NCBI GenBank assembly: GCA_002469765.1
Contig: DKNS01000085.1
Location: 1-18,172, forward strand
Direction of reading: 5' to 3'
DNA: 18,172 nt
Source of the DNA: Flavobacteriales bacterium UBA7382
GTDB lineage: Bacteria > Bacteroidota > Bacteroidia > Flavobacteriales_D > Sanyastnellaceae
Below the pieces are notes generated by a model. That model was not told where the DNA came from, made no database searches, and saw only the letters and a program-made list of their open reading frames with translations. Positions within the stretch are counted from its first letter, which is position 1. The number at the start of each line of letters is the position of its first letter. Of this stretch, positions 9,415 through 16,456 are shown in pieces. The translations under genes were made by a program, and so were the position numbers.

Positions 9415-10173
9415 TCAGCGAATCACAAGGCGCTGAGTGGCCAACACGCGGCCTTGGGAGGCCAAACTGACCAACCAAATTCCGTCGCTCAACCCGTCCA
9501 AGCTCACCACTTGTCGGGTCACTCCACGTTGAATGCATTCGCTTTTCGCCAATTGACCCACCAAGTTTCGGAACTCGACCACCCCGTCCAAAGCGCGGTC
9601 CATGTTCAACGTGACCACATCGGTTGCTGGATTGGGCATGAGACTGCATTCCACGGCGGGCAAGAGCTCATTCACGTTGGCCGTGGCGTCCACCACAAAA
9701 GTCACCTCGTGGCACACCGCGTTCGAGGCGTTGCCTGGGGTTTGAAAGCAATAGTTGATCGTGGTGACCCCTGCGACGCCGTTGGGGTAAAAGTCCGCCT
9801 TGAAAGTGCTGTTGGTGTCTGCGGGCGCCATGGTGACAAGGGCAGAACCTTGGTCTGACGAAGCCACGGTCCCGAAGGGATAGCACAAGGGCCCCCAGCA
9901 GAAGCGCTCGTAAGAACCCGGTGAGGCCGTGTCGTAAGGAAAGTTGAAGGGGTCTGCCATTTCGAGAAACGAACGGGTCACCAACACGTCCAGCGATTCC
10001 TCGCCCACATTGGTGACGTCCCAGTATGCCTGCACGTCTGGACTGCTCAACGTGTCGAGGGCCACGTGCACTGTGTCGGGCGCGTTCAAAATCTCCAAGC
10101 TGATTTGGGCTTGGGCCACATTCAATGCACCGGCCAGGCACACAGACATGCAAAACATGGAAAGCTGCTTCAT
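9415..10173 (-). CDS. Small secreted protein with T9SS type A sorting domain
   Basis: A 252-residue exported protein. It has a signal peptide (MKQLSMFCMSVCLAGALNVAQAQ), a beta-rich middle (about 24-165) and a type A T9SS C-terminal domain (about 173-252) with the LMPNPATD start motif, FRNLVGQL, GIWLVSL and a final Gln-Arg-Leu-Val-Ile-Arg. The CTD would be recognised by the type IX system, cleaved and probably exchanged for a surface anchor. The middle resembles the small beta-sandwich seen in many T9SS cargo proteins (YWDVTNVGEESLDVLVTRSF) and carries a close cysteine pair, FCWGPLC (Cys92 and Cys97), plus Cys142 and Cys154. I cannot assign a specific function. It is transcribed divergently from the TlpA gene and ends at a hairpin before maeB. 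Confidence 0.85.
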   Translation of the reverse strand: MKQLSMFCMSVCLAGALNVAQAQISLEILNAPDTVHVALDTLSSPDVQAYWDVTNVGEESLDVLVTRSFLEMADPFNFPYDTASPGSYERFCWGPLCYPFGTVASSDQGSALVTMAPADTNSTFKADFYPNGVAGVTTINYCFQTPGNASNAVCHEVTFVVDATANVNELLPAVECSLMPNPATDVVTLNMDRALDGVVEFRNLVGQLAKSECIQRGVTRQVVSLDGLSDGIWLVSLASQGRVLATQRLVIR

Positions 10174-10177
10174 ACAT

Positions 10178-10185
10178 CAAAGTTA
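10178..10185 (-). promoter_or_regulatory. Putative -7 element for the secreted T9SS protein gene
   Basis: On the minus strand the sequence TAACTTTG matches the Bacteroidota -7 consensus TAnnTTTG exactly. It ends only four bases before the ATG at 10173, so a transcript from it would have almost no leader. I see no convincing TTTG -33 element at the expected distance. Confidence 0.3.
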
Positions 10186-10212
10186 ACCCATCTGCAGTCA
10201 GGACTCCCGTGC

Positions 10213-10220
10213 TATTTTTG
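10213..10220 (+). promoter_or_regulatory. Putative -7 element for the TlpA-DUF6029 operon
   Basis: TATTTTTG matches the Bacteroidota -7 consensus TAnnTTTG exactly and lies 33 bases before the chosen TlpA start, giving a leader of about 25-30 bases. A clear -33 TTTG is not visible. Its placement supports the start at 10254 over the upstream ATG at 10230. Confidence 0.4.
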
Positions 10221-10253
10221 GCATGAATCGTGCGACTGCACACCAAAACGCCC

Positions 10254-10751
10254 ATGATGAAGACCCCACTTGTCTTGTTGATCGCCGCCCTTTGCATGGC
10301 GTTCACCTTCCAAGCCTCAGCCCAAGCCTTGCCCGACGTGGCGCTCAAGGACATAGAAGGCAACACCGTGAATACCTCAGGCTTGGTGGGTGAAGAGGGA
10401 CCCACAGTCTTTTGTTTTTGGGCCACTTGGTGCAGCCCCTGCAAGCGGGAGCTCAACAACTACGCAGAACTCTACGACGATTGGGTGGACGAAACCGGCG
10501 TGCGCATCGTGGCTGTGAGCATCGACGACCAGCGGTCCGTGAATCGCGTGGCGCCCTACGTGAACAGCGTGGGCTGGGAGTACGACATCTTGCTGGACCC
10601 CAACCGAGATTTCGCACGTGCACTTAACGTCCAAAACGTGCCCCACACGTTTGTCGTGGACCGCGAAGGCCAAGTGGTTTGGTCGCACAACAACTACGCC
10701 GACGGGGACGAGTACGAGCTGTACGAAGAATTGCTGAAGCTCGCCGAATGA
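10254..10751 (+). CDS. TlpA-family periplasmic thioredoxin
   Basis: A 165-residue TlpA/ResA-like thiol-disulfide oxidoreductase, exported and probably periplasmic or membrane-associated. The N-terminus is a signal peptide (MMKTPLVLLIAALCMAFTFQASA). The mature part opens with the usual LPDVALKDIEGNTVNTSGLVGEEG segment, then the active site FWATWCSPCKREL (Cys60 and Cys63), VRIVAVSIDD, and the cis-proline loop NVPHTFVVDREGQVVW. The family reduces or exchanges disulfides in exported proteins, for example in cytochrome c maturation, but no cytochrome gene is nearby. An upstream in-frame ATG at 10230 would put eight extra residues before the signal peptide, and ATG at 10257 is also possible. The stop overlaps the next start as ATGA, so this protein is probably made together with the DUF6029-like barrel. 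Confidence 0.93.
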   Translation: MMKTPLVLLIAALCMAFTFQASAQALPDVALKDIEGNTVNTSGLVGEEGPTVFCFWATWCSPCKRELNNYAELYDDWVDETGVRIVAVSIDDQRSVNRVAPYVNSVGWEYDILLDPNRDFARALNVQNVPHTFVVDREGQVVWSHNNYADGDEYELYEELLKLAE

Positions 10752-12466
10752 ACTTGCACATCGTCGCCCGCGGAGCCGGGTTGTGGCTGGCAATGATGGT
10801 CGGCGGGGCCACAATGGCCCAAGAACAAGCGCCCGCCCAAGTGTCCGGCAACGTCGGCATTCTGTGGCAGTCCTACGCTGAGGACACCCTCATTGGAGCC
10901 GTCGTTCCTCCGTCGAAAACGGGCTACAACGCCTTTGCGAACGTGCTCTACAACCAAGGGGATTTCAGCGCAGGCCTTCGGTACGAGAGCTACTTGAATT
11001 CCGTCCTGGGCTTTCCAGGACGTTTCGACGGGAGCGGCGTAGGGTACCGCTTCGCACGTTACGCAGACCGAGACCGGGGCATCGACGTCACCATTGGAAA
11101 CTTCTACGACCAGTTCGGAAATGGGCTGGTCCTGCGCGCCTACGAGGAGCGCAACCTGGGCATCGACAACGCCTTGGATGGATTCCGTCTCGTGCTCACA
11201 CCTAAGGACGGCCTGAGGCTCAAATTCATTTACGGCAAGCAACGCTTTGACTTCCGCGACGGATTGATCAACGGCCCAGGCGTGGTGCGGGCTGTGGACG
11301 CCGAAGCCGATTTAAACACCCTGGTTGCGGCTTGGGCGGACCGGCCTATGAAGGTGACTTTGGGCACAAGCTTTGTGAGCAAATTTCAGCCAGGCACGTC
11401 GTTCAACGTGGACAGCCTGGTCCTTGCGATGCCTCAAAACATTGGGTCGTGGTCTTATCGCTTGAACGCCGTCCGAAAAGGATGGATCGCCAGTGCGGAA
11501 TACGCAGGCAAAATCAACGATCCCAGTGCAGACAACGGCTACACATACCGCAACGGAGAGGCTTTTTTGGCCACGCTGGGCTTCAGCAAAAAAGGCCTGG
11601 GGGTGCTGCTCACCGCCAAAATGGTGGACAACATGAGCTTCCGCTCTGATCGGGACTTGCGGTTGTTTGACCTGCCCATCAACTTCATTCCCGCAGTCAC
11701 CCAGCAGCACACGTACAACTTGGCCGCCACACTCTACCCCTACGCCACGGTCATCACTGGGGAAACCAGTGCAAGCGCAGAGGTTTTCTACACCATCCCC
11801 AAGGGGAGCAAGCTCGGAGGCAAGTACGGCACCAAGCTGAGCGCCAGCTTCTCCGCCGCCAACAGCTTGGACACCACTCAGTACGCCGAGGGAACGCGGG
11901 AGCAGGTGCTGTACGGCTACGAGCGCAACAGTTGGGGTCCAGGTGAAGAGTTGTTCGTTCGAGATTTCAACGTCACCGCAAGCCGCAAATTCAACAAGCG
12001 CTTCAAGGCCAAATACGCCTATTACCATTTCGATTTCAACACGTCCACCACGCCTGTCACCACAGACTACAAGGGAATTGTGAATGCGAACATCCATGTG
12101 CTGGAGACGCAATTCAAAATCAAGCCCAAGCAGAGCCTGCGCACCGAACTGCAAGGCCTTTGGGTGGGTGAAGACCAAGACGACCCAACCTTGCTTCAAG
12201 ACAAGGGACACTGGGCCACGGTGTTGGCCGAATACACATGGAGCCCCCACTGGTTTGTGAGCGTCTTGGACCAATACAACTTTGGCAACAACGACGAGGC
12301 CAAGCGCGTCCACTACATCTACGGAGCTGCGGGCTACATCCAGGGCCCTCATCGCTTGAGCGTGGGGTACGGCAAGCGCCGCGAAGGCATCTTCTGCGTG
12401 GGCGGAGTCTGCCGCGCCGTGCCAGCCTCCAACGGCTTCGAAGTCACGTTCACCAGCAGCTTTTGA
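10748..12466 (+). CDS. DUF6029-like outer-membrane beta-barrel protein
   Basis: A 572-residue predicted outer-membrane protein of the Bacteroidota type I know as DUF6029; the label is from memory and not searched. It has a signal peptide (MNLHIVARGAGLWLAMMVGGATMAQ), then alternating-hydrophobicity strands throughout (YNAFANVLYNQGDFSAGLRYESY, VTIGNFYDQFGNGLVLRAYEERN, GIDNALDGFRLVL) and a C-terminal strand ending in phenylalanine (FEVTFTSSF), as expected for a barrel substrate of the BAM machinery. The only two cysteines are Cys550 and Cys555 in FCVGGVC, in the turn before the last strand. The ATG overlaps the TlpA stop by four bases, suggesting stoichiometric synthesis and a shared role. The substrate or partner is unknown. 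Several upstream in-frame starts inside TlpA are rejected because they lack a signal peptide. Confidence 0.85.
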   Translation: MNLHIVARGAGLWLAMMVGGATMAQEQAPAQVSGNVGILWQSYAEDTLIGAVVPPSKTGYNAFANVLYNQGDFSAGLRYESYLNSVLGFPGRFDGSGVGYRFARYADRDRGIDVTIGNFYDQFGNGLVLRAYEERNLGIDNALDGFRLVLTPKDGLRLKFIYGKQRFDFRDGLINGPGVVRAVDAEADLNTLVAAWADRPMKVTLGTSFVSKFQPGTSFNVDSLVLAMPQNIGSWSYRLNAVRKGWIASAEYAGKINDPSADNGYTYRNGEAFLATLGFSKKGLGVLLTAKMVDNMSFRSDRDLRLFDLPINFIPAVTQQHTYNLAATLYPYATVITGETSASAEVFYTIPKGSKLGGKYGTKLSASFSAANSLDTTQYAEGTREQVLYGYERNSWGPGEELFVRDFNVTASRKFNKRFKAKYAYYHFDFNTSTTPVTTDYKGIVNANIHVLETQFKIKPKQSLRTELQGLWVGEDQDDPTLLQDKGHWATVLAEYTWSPHWFVSVLDQYNFGNNDEAKRVHYIYGAAGYIQGPHRLSVGYGKRREGIFCVGGVCRAVPASNGFEVTFTSSF

Positions 12467-12495
12467 TGGAAGCAATCCAACTTCCCTTATTTTAG
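12462..12495 (+). promoter_or_regulatory. Possible Bacteroidota promoter before the first T9SS thioredoxin
   Basis: TTTG at 12462-12465, overlapping the DUF6029-like stop codon, is followed 22 bases later by TATTTTAG at 12488-12495, which differs from TAnnTTTG at one position. A start of transcription near 12502 would leave an A- and C-rich leader of about 30 bases before the ATG. A weak 5-base hairpin (GGAAG/CTTCC) in the same gap is too short to call a terminator. Confidence 0.35.
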
Positions 12496-12532
12496 TGCCC
12501 TGTTTTCTAAACCGAAACCCAAACCTGTTCTC

Positions 12533-14005
12533 ATGAAGAAATTCTTCGCCCTCATGGCTTCTGCCGTGATTTCTGCAGGCGCCTTTGCACAACTCCCTGA
12601 TGGAAGCGTGGCTCCTGACTTCACCGCCACCGACATCAATGGTGTCGAACACAACCTCTACAGCTACTTGGATTCAGGGTACCAAGTGATTTTGGACTTT
12701 TCCGCCACTTGGTGCGGACCATGTTGGGGCTACCACGAAAGCGGTGTATTCTCTGACTTGAATGCCACTTATGGCCCGAACGGCACCAACGAGATTCGCA
12801 TCATCAAGTTGGAATCCGACGATCAAACAACTGCGGACGACCTCAATGGCACAGGTGCAAACACGCAAGGCGATTGGGTGACGGGGACGACGTACTCCAT
12901 CATCGACAACGCAGCGAACATTTTCGATGCCTACTCCAACAGCTACTACCCCACCATTTACACTGTTTGTCCCAGCCGCATTCTCAGTGAGTCTGGCCAA
13001 GCTTCTGTGGCCGACCACGCTGCCATCTTCCAAGCAAACAGCTGCTCTGCGGCTTCTTTGCCCAACGACGGTGCCCTCGTGGGTTACGCGGGTGAAACCG
13101 TGGCCTGCGGCGACGCCCCCATTTCTTTGGCGGTGACGTTGATGAACATGGGTTTGGATGCCTTGACCTCTTGCACCATCACTGCATACGACGGCACCAC
13201 TGTGGTAGGAAGCACCGACTGGATGGGCAACTTGGACACCTACGCAACGGAAGAAGTGTTGGTGACCACCACCACCATCGATGCCTCCACTGAATTCACC
13301 TTTGAAATCACCTCGTCAGACGACAACGTGGAGAACAACGCTGTGGCTTCTGGCTTGGTGAACACCTCTGTGGAAAGCACCAACAACGTGCGCTTCACCT
13401 TGAACCTGGATGCCTATCCCGGCGAAGTGGCTTGGGCCATCTTGAACGACATGGGCAACGTGGTGGAATCCGGAGGTCCATACGCCGCAGGCGACGTTGG
13501 TGTTGGCTTTGTGTACGACTGGACGTTGGACCTCGGCTGCTACACCTTTGTCATTGAGGATGCCTACGGCGACGGCTTGCACGCCAGCTGGTACAACGGA
13601 ACTGGCCCTGACGGCGACTTCTCGTTGGACGCCATGGACGGCAATGCCGTGTCGTCAAACTTGCTCTCTTATTCTTCGCCTGATGAGTACGCGTTGATCG
13701 AGTTCCCCTTCGAGGTGACCTCTGTGAGCGACGTGGACGAAGCTTCTTTGGTTGAGACTTTGGCCGTGTTCCCGAACCCTACCCAAGGCGTGAGCAACAT
13801 TCAATTCACCAGCGCTGTGGCTGCCAACGCCACCATGGAGGTGTTCAACCTTGTGGGTGAGCGTGTGGCTGCGCAAGAGTTTGGCACGCTGCCTGCAGGC
13901 GCACACCGATTGGAATTGAACCTTGAAGCCATGAAGGCTGGCGTGTACCTCGTCAACCTCAATGCTGGAGGCGAAACCTCCACCATGCGATTGACCAAGC
14001 ACTGA
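12533..14005 (+). CDS. Secreted thioredoxin-like protein with T9SS sorting domain (paralogue 1)
   Basis: A 490-residue exported protein with four parts. Residues 1-20 are a signal peptide (MKKFFALMASAVISAGAFAQ). Residues ~21-175 are a TlpA/redoxin-like thioredoxin domain opening LPDGSVAPDFTATDINGVEH, with active site FSATWCGPCWGYH (Cys61 and Cys64) and a YYPTIYTVCPSR loop that includes the cis-proline. Residues ~190-275 form a CARDB-like beta-sandwich. Residues ~280-398 are a module common in Bacteroidota exoproteins, with DAYPGEVAW and GCYTFVIEDAYGDGL. The type A T9SS CTD (~410-490) has VFPNPTQG, VFNLVGERV and GVYLVNL, ending RLTKH. It is probably displayed on or released from the surface, where it would reduce, form or rearrange disulfides; direction and substrate are unknown. 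The next gene is a close paralogue. Confidence 0.92.
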   Translation: MKKFFALMASAVISAGAFAQLPDGSVAPDFTATDINGVEHNLYSYLDSGYQVILDFSATWCGPCWGYHESGVFSDLNATYGPNGTNEIRIIKLESDDQTTADDLNGTGANTQGDWVTGTTYSIIDNAANIFDAYSNSYYPTIYTVCPSRILSESGQASVADHAAIFQANSCSAASLPNDGALVGYAGETVACGDAPISLAVTLMNMGLDALTSCTITAYDGTTVVGSTDWMGNLDTYATEEVLVTTTTIDASTEFTFEITSSDDNVENNAVASGLVNTSVESTNNVRFTLNLDAYPGEVAWAILNDMGNVVESGGPYAAGDVGVGFVYDWTLDLGCYTFVIEDAYGDGLHASWYNGTGPDGDFSLDAMDGNAVSSNLLSYSSPDEYALIEFPFEVTSVSDVDEASLVETLAVFPNPTQGVSNIQFTSAVAANATMEVFNLVGERVAAQEFGTLPAGAHRLELNLEAMKAGVYLVNLNAGGETSTMRLTKH

Positions 14006-14027
14006 TTCTTCTTTTAGAATCGAATGG

Positions 14028-14065
14028 CCGGGTGATGTCCTTTGCGGACGTCACCCGGTTTTTTT
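14028..14065 (+). terminator. Strong intrinsic terminator between the two thioredoxin paralogues
   Basis: A 13-base stem (CCGGGTGATGTCC at 14028-14040 with GGACGTCACCCGG at 14046-14058, one G-U wobble) closes a TTTGC loop and is followed directly by seven T residues (14059-14065). It lies 22 bases after the first paralogue's stop, so it should end that transcript and leave the second paralogue needing its own promoter. It is the clearest terminator in the window. Confidence 0.9.
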
Positions 14066-14090
14066 GTGCCCCCAATCGCAGCGTGCGGGG

Positions 14091-14098
14091 TATCTTGG
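14091..14098 (+). promoter_or_regulatory. Possible -7 element before the second T9SS thioredoxin
   Basis: TATCTTGG differs from TAnnTTTG at one position and lies 20 bases before the chosen ATG at 14118. A TTTG at 14063-14066, formed by the end of the preceding terminator T-tract, is 24 bases upstream, slightly farther than usual for a -33 element. A promoter is required here if the terminator works, but this particular site is weak. Confidence 0.25.
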
Positions 14099-14117
14099 TC
14101 ACTCAACGAGCTCCACG

Positions 14118-15602
14118 ATGAAACAGCATATGACTTTGTACTTCCTGTTGTGCGCAGGATTGGCAAGCGCCCAGCTTCCAGATGGAAGTGTGGCCCCCGA
14201 CTTCACCGCCACCGACCTGAACGGCGAGGAGCACAACCTCTACAGCTACCTCGACAGTGGATACCAAGTCATTTTGGACTTCTCTGCCACCTGGTGTGGA
14301 CCATGCTGGTCTTACCACGAAAGCGGCGTACTTGAGGAGCTGTACGACGCCTACGGACCCAATGGCACCAACGAGCTGCGCGTGTTCTTCCTCGAAGGGG
14401 ACGACGGCACCACCCAAGCGGACTTGGAAGGTACGGGGCCGTCGACCGCAGGAGACTGGATCACGGGCACGCACTACCCCATCATCGACAATGCAGAAAA
14501 CATCTTTGACTCGTTTGAGTGCACCTACTACCCCACGATTTACACGGTGTGCCCCAGCGGGCTGCTGACCCAATCTGGCCAGGCCACGGTGGCGGGACAC
14601 TCCTCGTTGTTGCAATCGGCGTCCTGCGCCCCTGCATCCCTCCCCAACGACCCCATGCTTGTGGGCTACAGCGGAGATGAATTTGCATGCGGAGACATTC
14701 CTGCGCAGATCTCGGTACGCCTGCTCAACCAAGGTCTGGAGCCGCTGACTTCTTGCGCCATCCAAGTGTCACGGGTGTTGCCCTTCAACCAAACCGAAGT
14801 CCTCGACACCTACGAATGGCAAGGCAATTTGGGCACCTATGAATTGGTCGACGCCGCGTTGACCACCTTGGACATCGACGACTTGGAATTGCTTCAATTC
14901 GACATCGTTTCCGACGACGACAACCTGGAAAACAATCAAGTGCTCGGCCAAATCCAATTGAGTGAGCAGACGGTGAACAACCTTCAAGTTCGAATCCTCA
15001 CCGACGCGGCTCCCGAGCAAACGGGATGGTCCATTGCCAATGAAGCAGGAGAAGTCGTGGCGTCTGTCAACCCCGGGACCGAAGATTTGGCGGGCCAAAC
15101 AGTGCATGTCTGGGACGTGACCTTGGAGGACCTTGGATGCCACACGTTCACCTTGATCGACACGGAAGGTGATGGACACATTGCCGGAGCAGCCAGCCTT
15201 GCCGATGTGGGATCGTTGATCGTCACGGGCATGGACGGCGAAACTCCGGTGGGGCAAATCATCCAATTCCAGACCACGGATGAGTTCTCCACCGCGGAAT
15301 TCCAATTCGAAGTGACCGCTGTGTCTTCGGTGGCCATGCCCACCCAAGCCGCTGCGTTTGGCATTGTGCCCAACCCTGTGGGAGACAACGCCCAGCTCAA
15401 GGTGGTGTTGCCGCAACCCTCCAGGGTGACGCTGCACCTTCATGACGCCCAAGGCAGACTCGTGGGACGCCAAGATTGGGGCTGGATGCCGGCAGGATCA
15501 TCGGCGCAGACTTGGTCGACGGCCCACCTCGAGCCAGGAATGTACCTCGTCACGTGGACGGCCGGCGACAAAACATGGACCCAACGCTTGGTGAAACGAT
15601 GA
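14118..15602 (+). CDS. Secreted thioredoxin-like protein with T9SS sorting domain (paralogue 2)
   Basis: A 494-residue paralogue of the preceding gene with the same architecture: signal peptide MKQHMTLYFLLCAGLASAQ; thioredoxin domain ~20-175, nearly identical at its start (LPDGSVAPDFTATDLNGEEH) with active site WCGPCW (Cys60 and Cys63); a CARDB-like sandwich; a diverged DAYP/GDG-type module; and a type A T9SS CTD (GIVPNPVGD, LHDAQGRLVG, GMYLVTW, final QRLVKR). In the third module the usual DAYP has become DAAP and GCYTF has become GCHTF, while the GDG triplet is kept. The start at 14118 gives a clean signal peptide; an upstream ATG at 14064 lies in the terminator T-tract. It is the first of three genes joined by ATGA overlaps. 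An extracellular thiol-disulfide role is inferred from the CGPC motif. Confidence 0.92.
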   Translation: MKQHMTLYFLLCAGLASAQLPDGSVAPDFTATDLNGEEHNLYSYLDSGYQVILDFSATWCGPCWSYHESGVLEELYDAYGPNGTNELRVFFLEGDDGTTQADLEGTGPSTAGDWITGTHYPIIDNAENIFDSFECTYYPTIYTVCPSGLLTQSGQATVAGHSSLLQSASCAPASLPNDPMLVGYSGDEFACGDIPAQISVRLLNQGLEPLTSCAIQVSRVLPFNQTEVLDTYEWQGNLGTYELVDAALTTLDIDDLELLQFDIVSDDDNLENNQVLGQIQLSEQTVNNLQVRILTDAAPEQTGWSIANEAGEVVASVNPGTEDLAGQTVHVWDVTLEDLGCHTFTLIDTEGDGHIAGAASLADVGSLIVTGMDGETPVGQIIQFQTTDEFSTAEFQFEVTAVSSVAMPTQAAAFGIVPNPVGDNAQLKVVLPQPSRVTLHLHDAQGRLVGRQDWGWMPAGSSAQTWSTAHLEPGMYLVTWTAGDKTWTQRLVKR

Positions 15603-16456
15603 AAATCTCCATGACCGGCCTCAGACTTTGGGCTTGTCCGGCGTGCTTGGCCTTGATCGCGTCGTGCGACATGGTTGATGACCCTGTGTTGGATGTCATT
15701 CAGCCATGCGAGTTGGACAGCGCGCCGGTCTTTGAACCACTCGCCTCAGATATCCAGCGGGTGCTGCTCGAGGATTTCACTGCACACCAATGCGGCAATT
15801 GTCCTCCCGCCGCTGAACTCGCCCACGACCTCGCTGTGGAGCACCCCGGGGTGGTGATTCCACTGGGCATCCATGCTGGGGATTTGGCCAACACCAACGA
15901 CAACTACCCCACGGACTGGACCTGCGAAGAAAGTGTGGTCTTCTGGAACGACCTCGCATTCCAAGTCAACCCCGTGGGCCGCGTGAACCGACAGGCCGAC
16001 GAAACCACCGTGAAATTCCAAGACGAATGGGTGGAAGCGGTCGACCTCGAATTGGCCAAGTCGCCTGCGGCAGGATTGCAGATGGACGTGGAATACGACG
16101 AAGCGGCCGGCAAGCTGGCCGTGCATGTCCACACCACGTGGTTCGAGGACTTGGAGGGTCAAGCCCGTCTCGCATTGCTGGTGTCGGAGAACCATCTTTT
16201 TGGGCCTCAGTTGCACTACGACAACGATCCTGAGTACGTGGCGGATTATGAGTTTGAGCACTTGTTGCGCGGCAGCTTGACAGGTGCGAAGGGGCTTGTC
16301 GTGGCCGAAGACGCCGCCGCGGGAGATGCAGAGCAATTGTGCTATGCTTCCACGTGGAATCCAACTTGGGACGCGGTGCACACCGACATCGTGGCGGTGA
16401 TGACCTCGGACAACGGAAGCGTGATTCAAGTCTTGTCCGCACCTGTGACCGAATGA
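15599..16456 (+). CDS. Omp28-type lipoprotein with thioredoxin-like CGNC motif
   Basis: A 285-residue lipoprotein. The signal peptide ends in lipobox I-A-S-C (Cys23), and the residues after the cysteine are acidic (CDMVDD), which recalls the acidic lipoprotein export signals that send Bacteroidota lipoproteins to the cell surface. The mature protein has VLLEDFTAHQCGNCPPAAELAHDL (Cys65 and Cys68), the signature of the Omp28-related family of thioredoxin-fold proteins named after a Porphyromonas surface antigen. A possible cis-proline loop, VNPVGRVNRQ, follows. The C-terminal half is beta-sandwich-like (AGKLAVHVHTTW, ARLALLVSENHLFGPQ). It starts inside the stop of thioredoxin paralogue 2 and its own stop overlaps the next gene, both by ATGA, so all three should be made together. 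Despite the family name it is not a barrel. The substrate is unknown. Confidence 0.87.
   Translation: MKISMTGLRLWACPACLALIASCDMVDDPVLDVIQPCELDSAPVFEPLASDIQRVLLEDFTAHQCGNCPPAAELAHDLAVEHPGVVIPLGIHAGDLANTNDNYPTDWTCEESVVFWNDLAFQVNPVGRVNRQADETTVKFQDEWVEAVDLELAKSPAAGLQMDVEYDEAAGKLAVHVHTTWFEDLEGQARLALLVSENHLFGPQLHYDNDPEYVADYEFEHLLRGSLTGAKGLVVAEDAAAGDAEQLCYASTWNPTWDAVHTDIVAVMTSDNGSVIQVLSAPVTE

Noticed and set aside
8373..9470. Long plus-strand open frames opposite maeB (also 7131-8117)
   Set aside because: maeB has every expected motif on the minus strand; these frames are antisense shadows.
12468..12495. Short hairpin GGAAG/CTTCC followed by T-rich sequence after the DUF6029-like gene
   Set aside because: A 5-base stem with an 8-base loop is too weak to call a terminator; the T-rich part fits a promoter -7 element as well.
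11312..12652. A 446-codon minus-strand open frame opposite the DUF6029-like gene
   Set aside because: It has no recognisable features and spans two plus-strand genes and their gap; the plus-strand frames have signal peptides and strand patterns.
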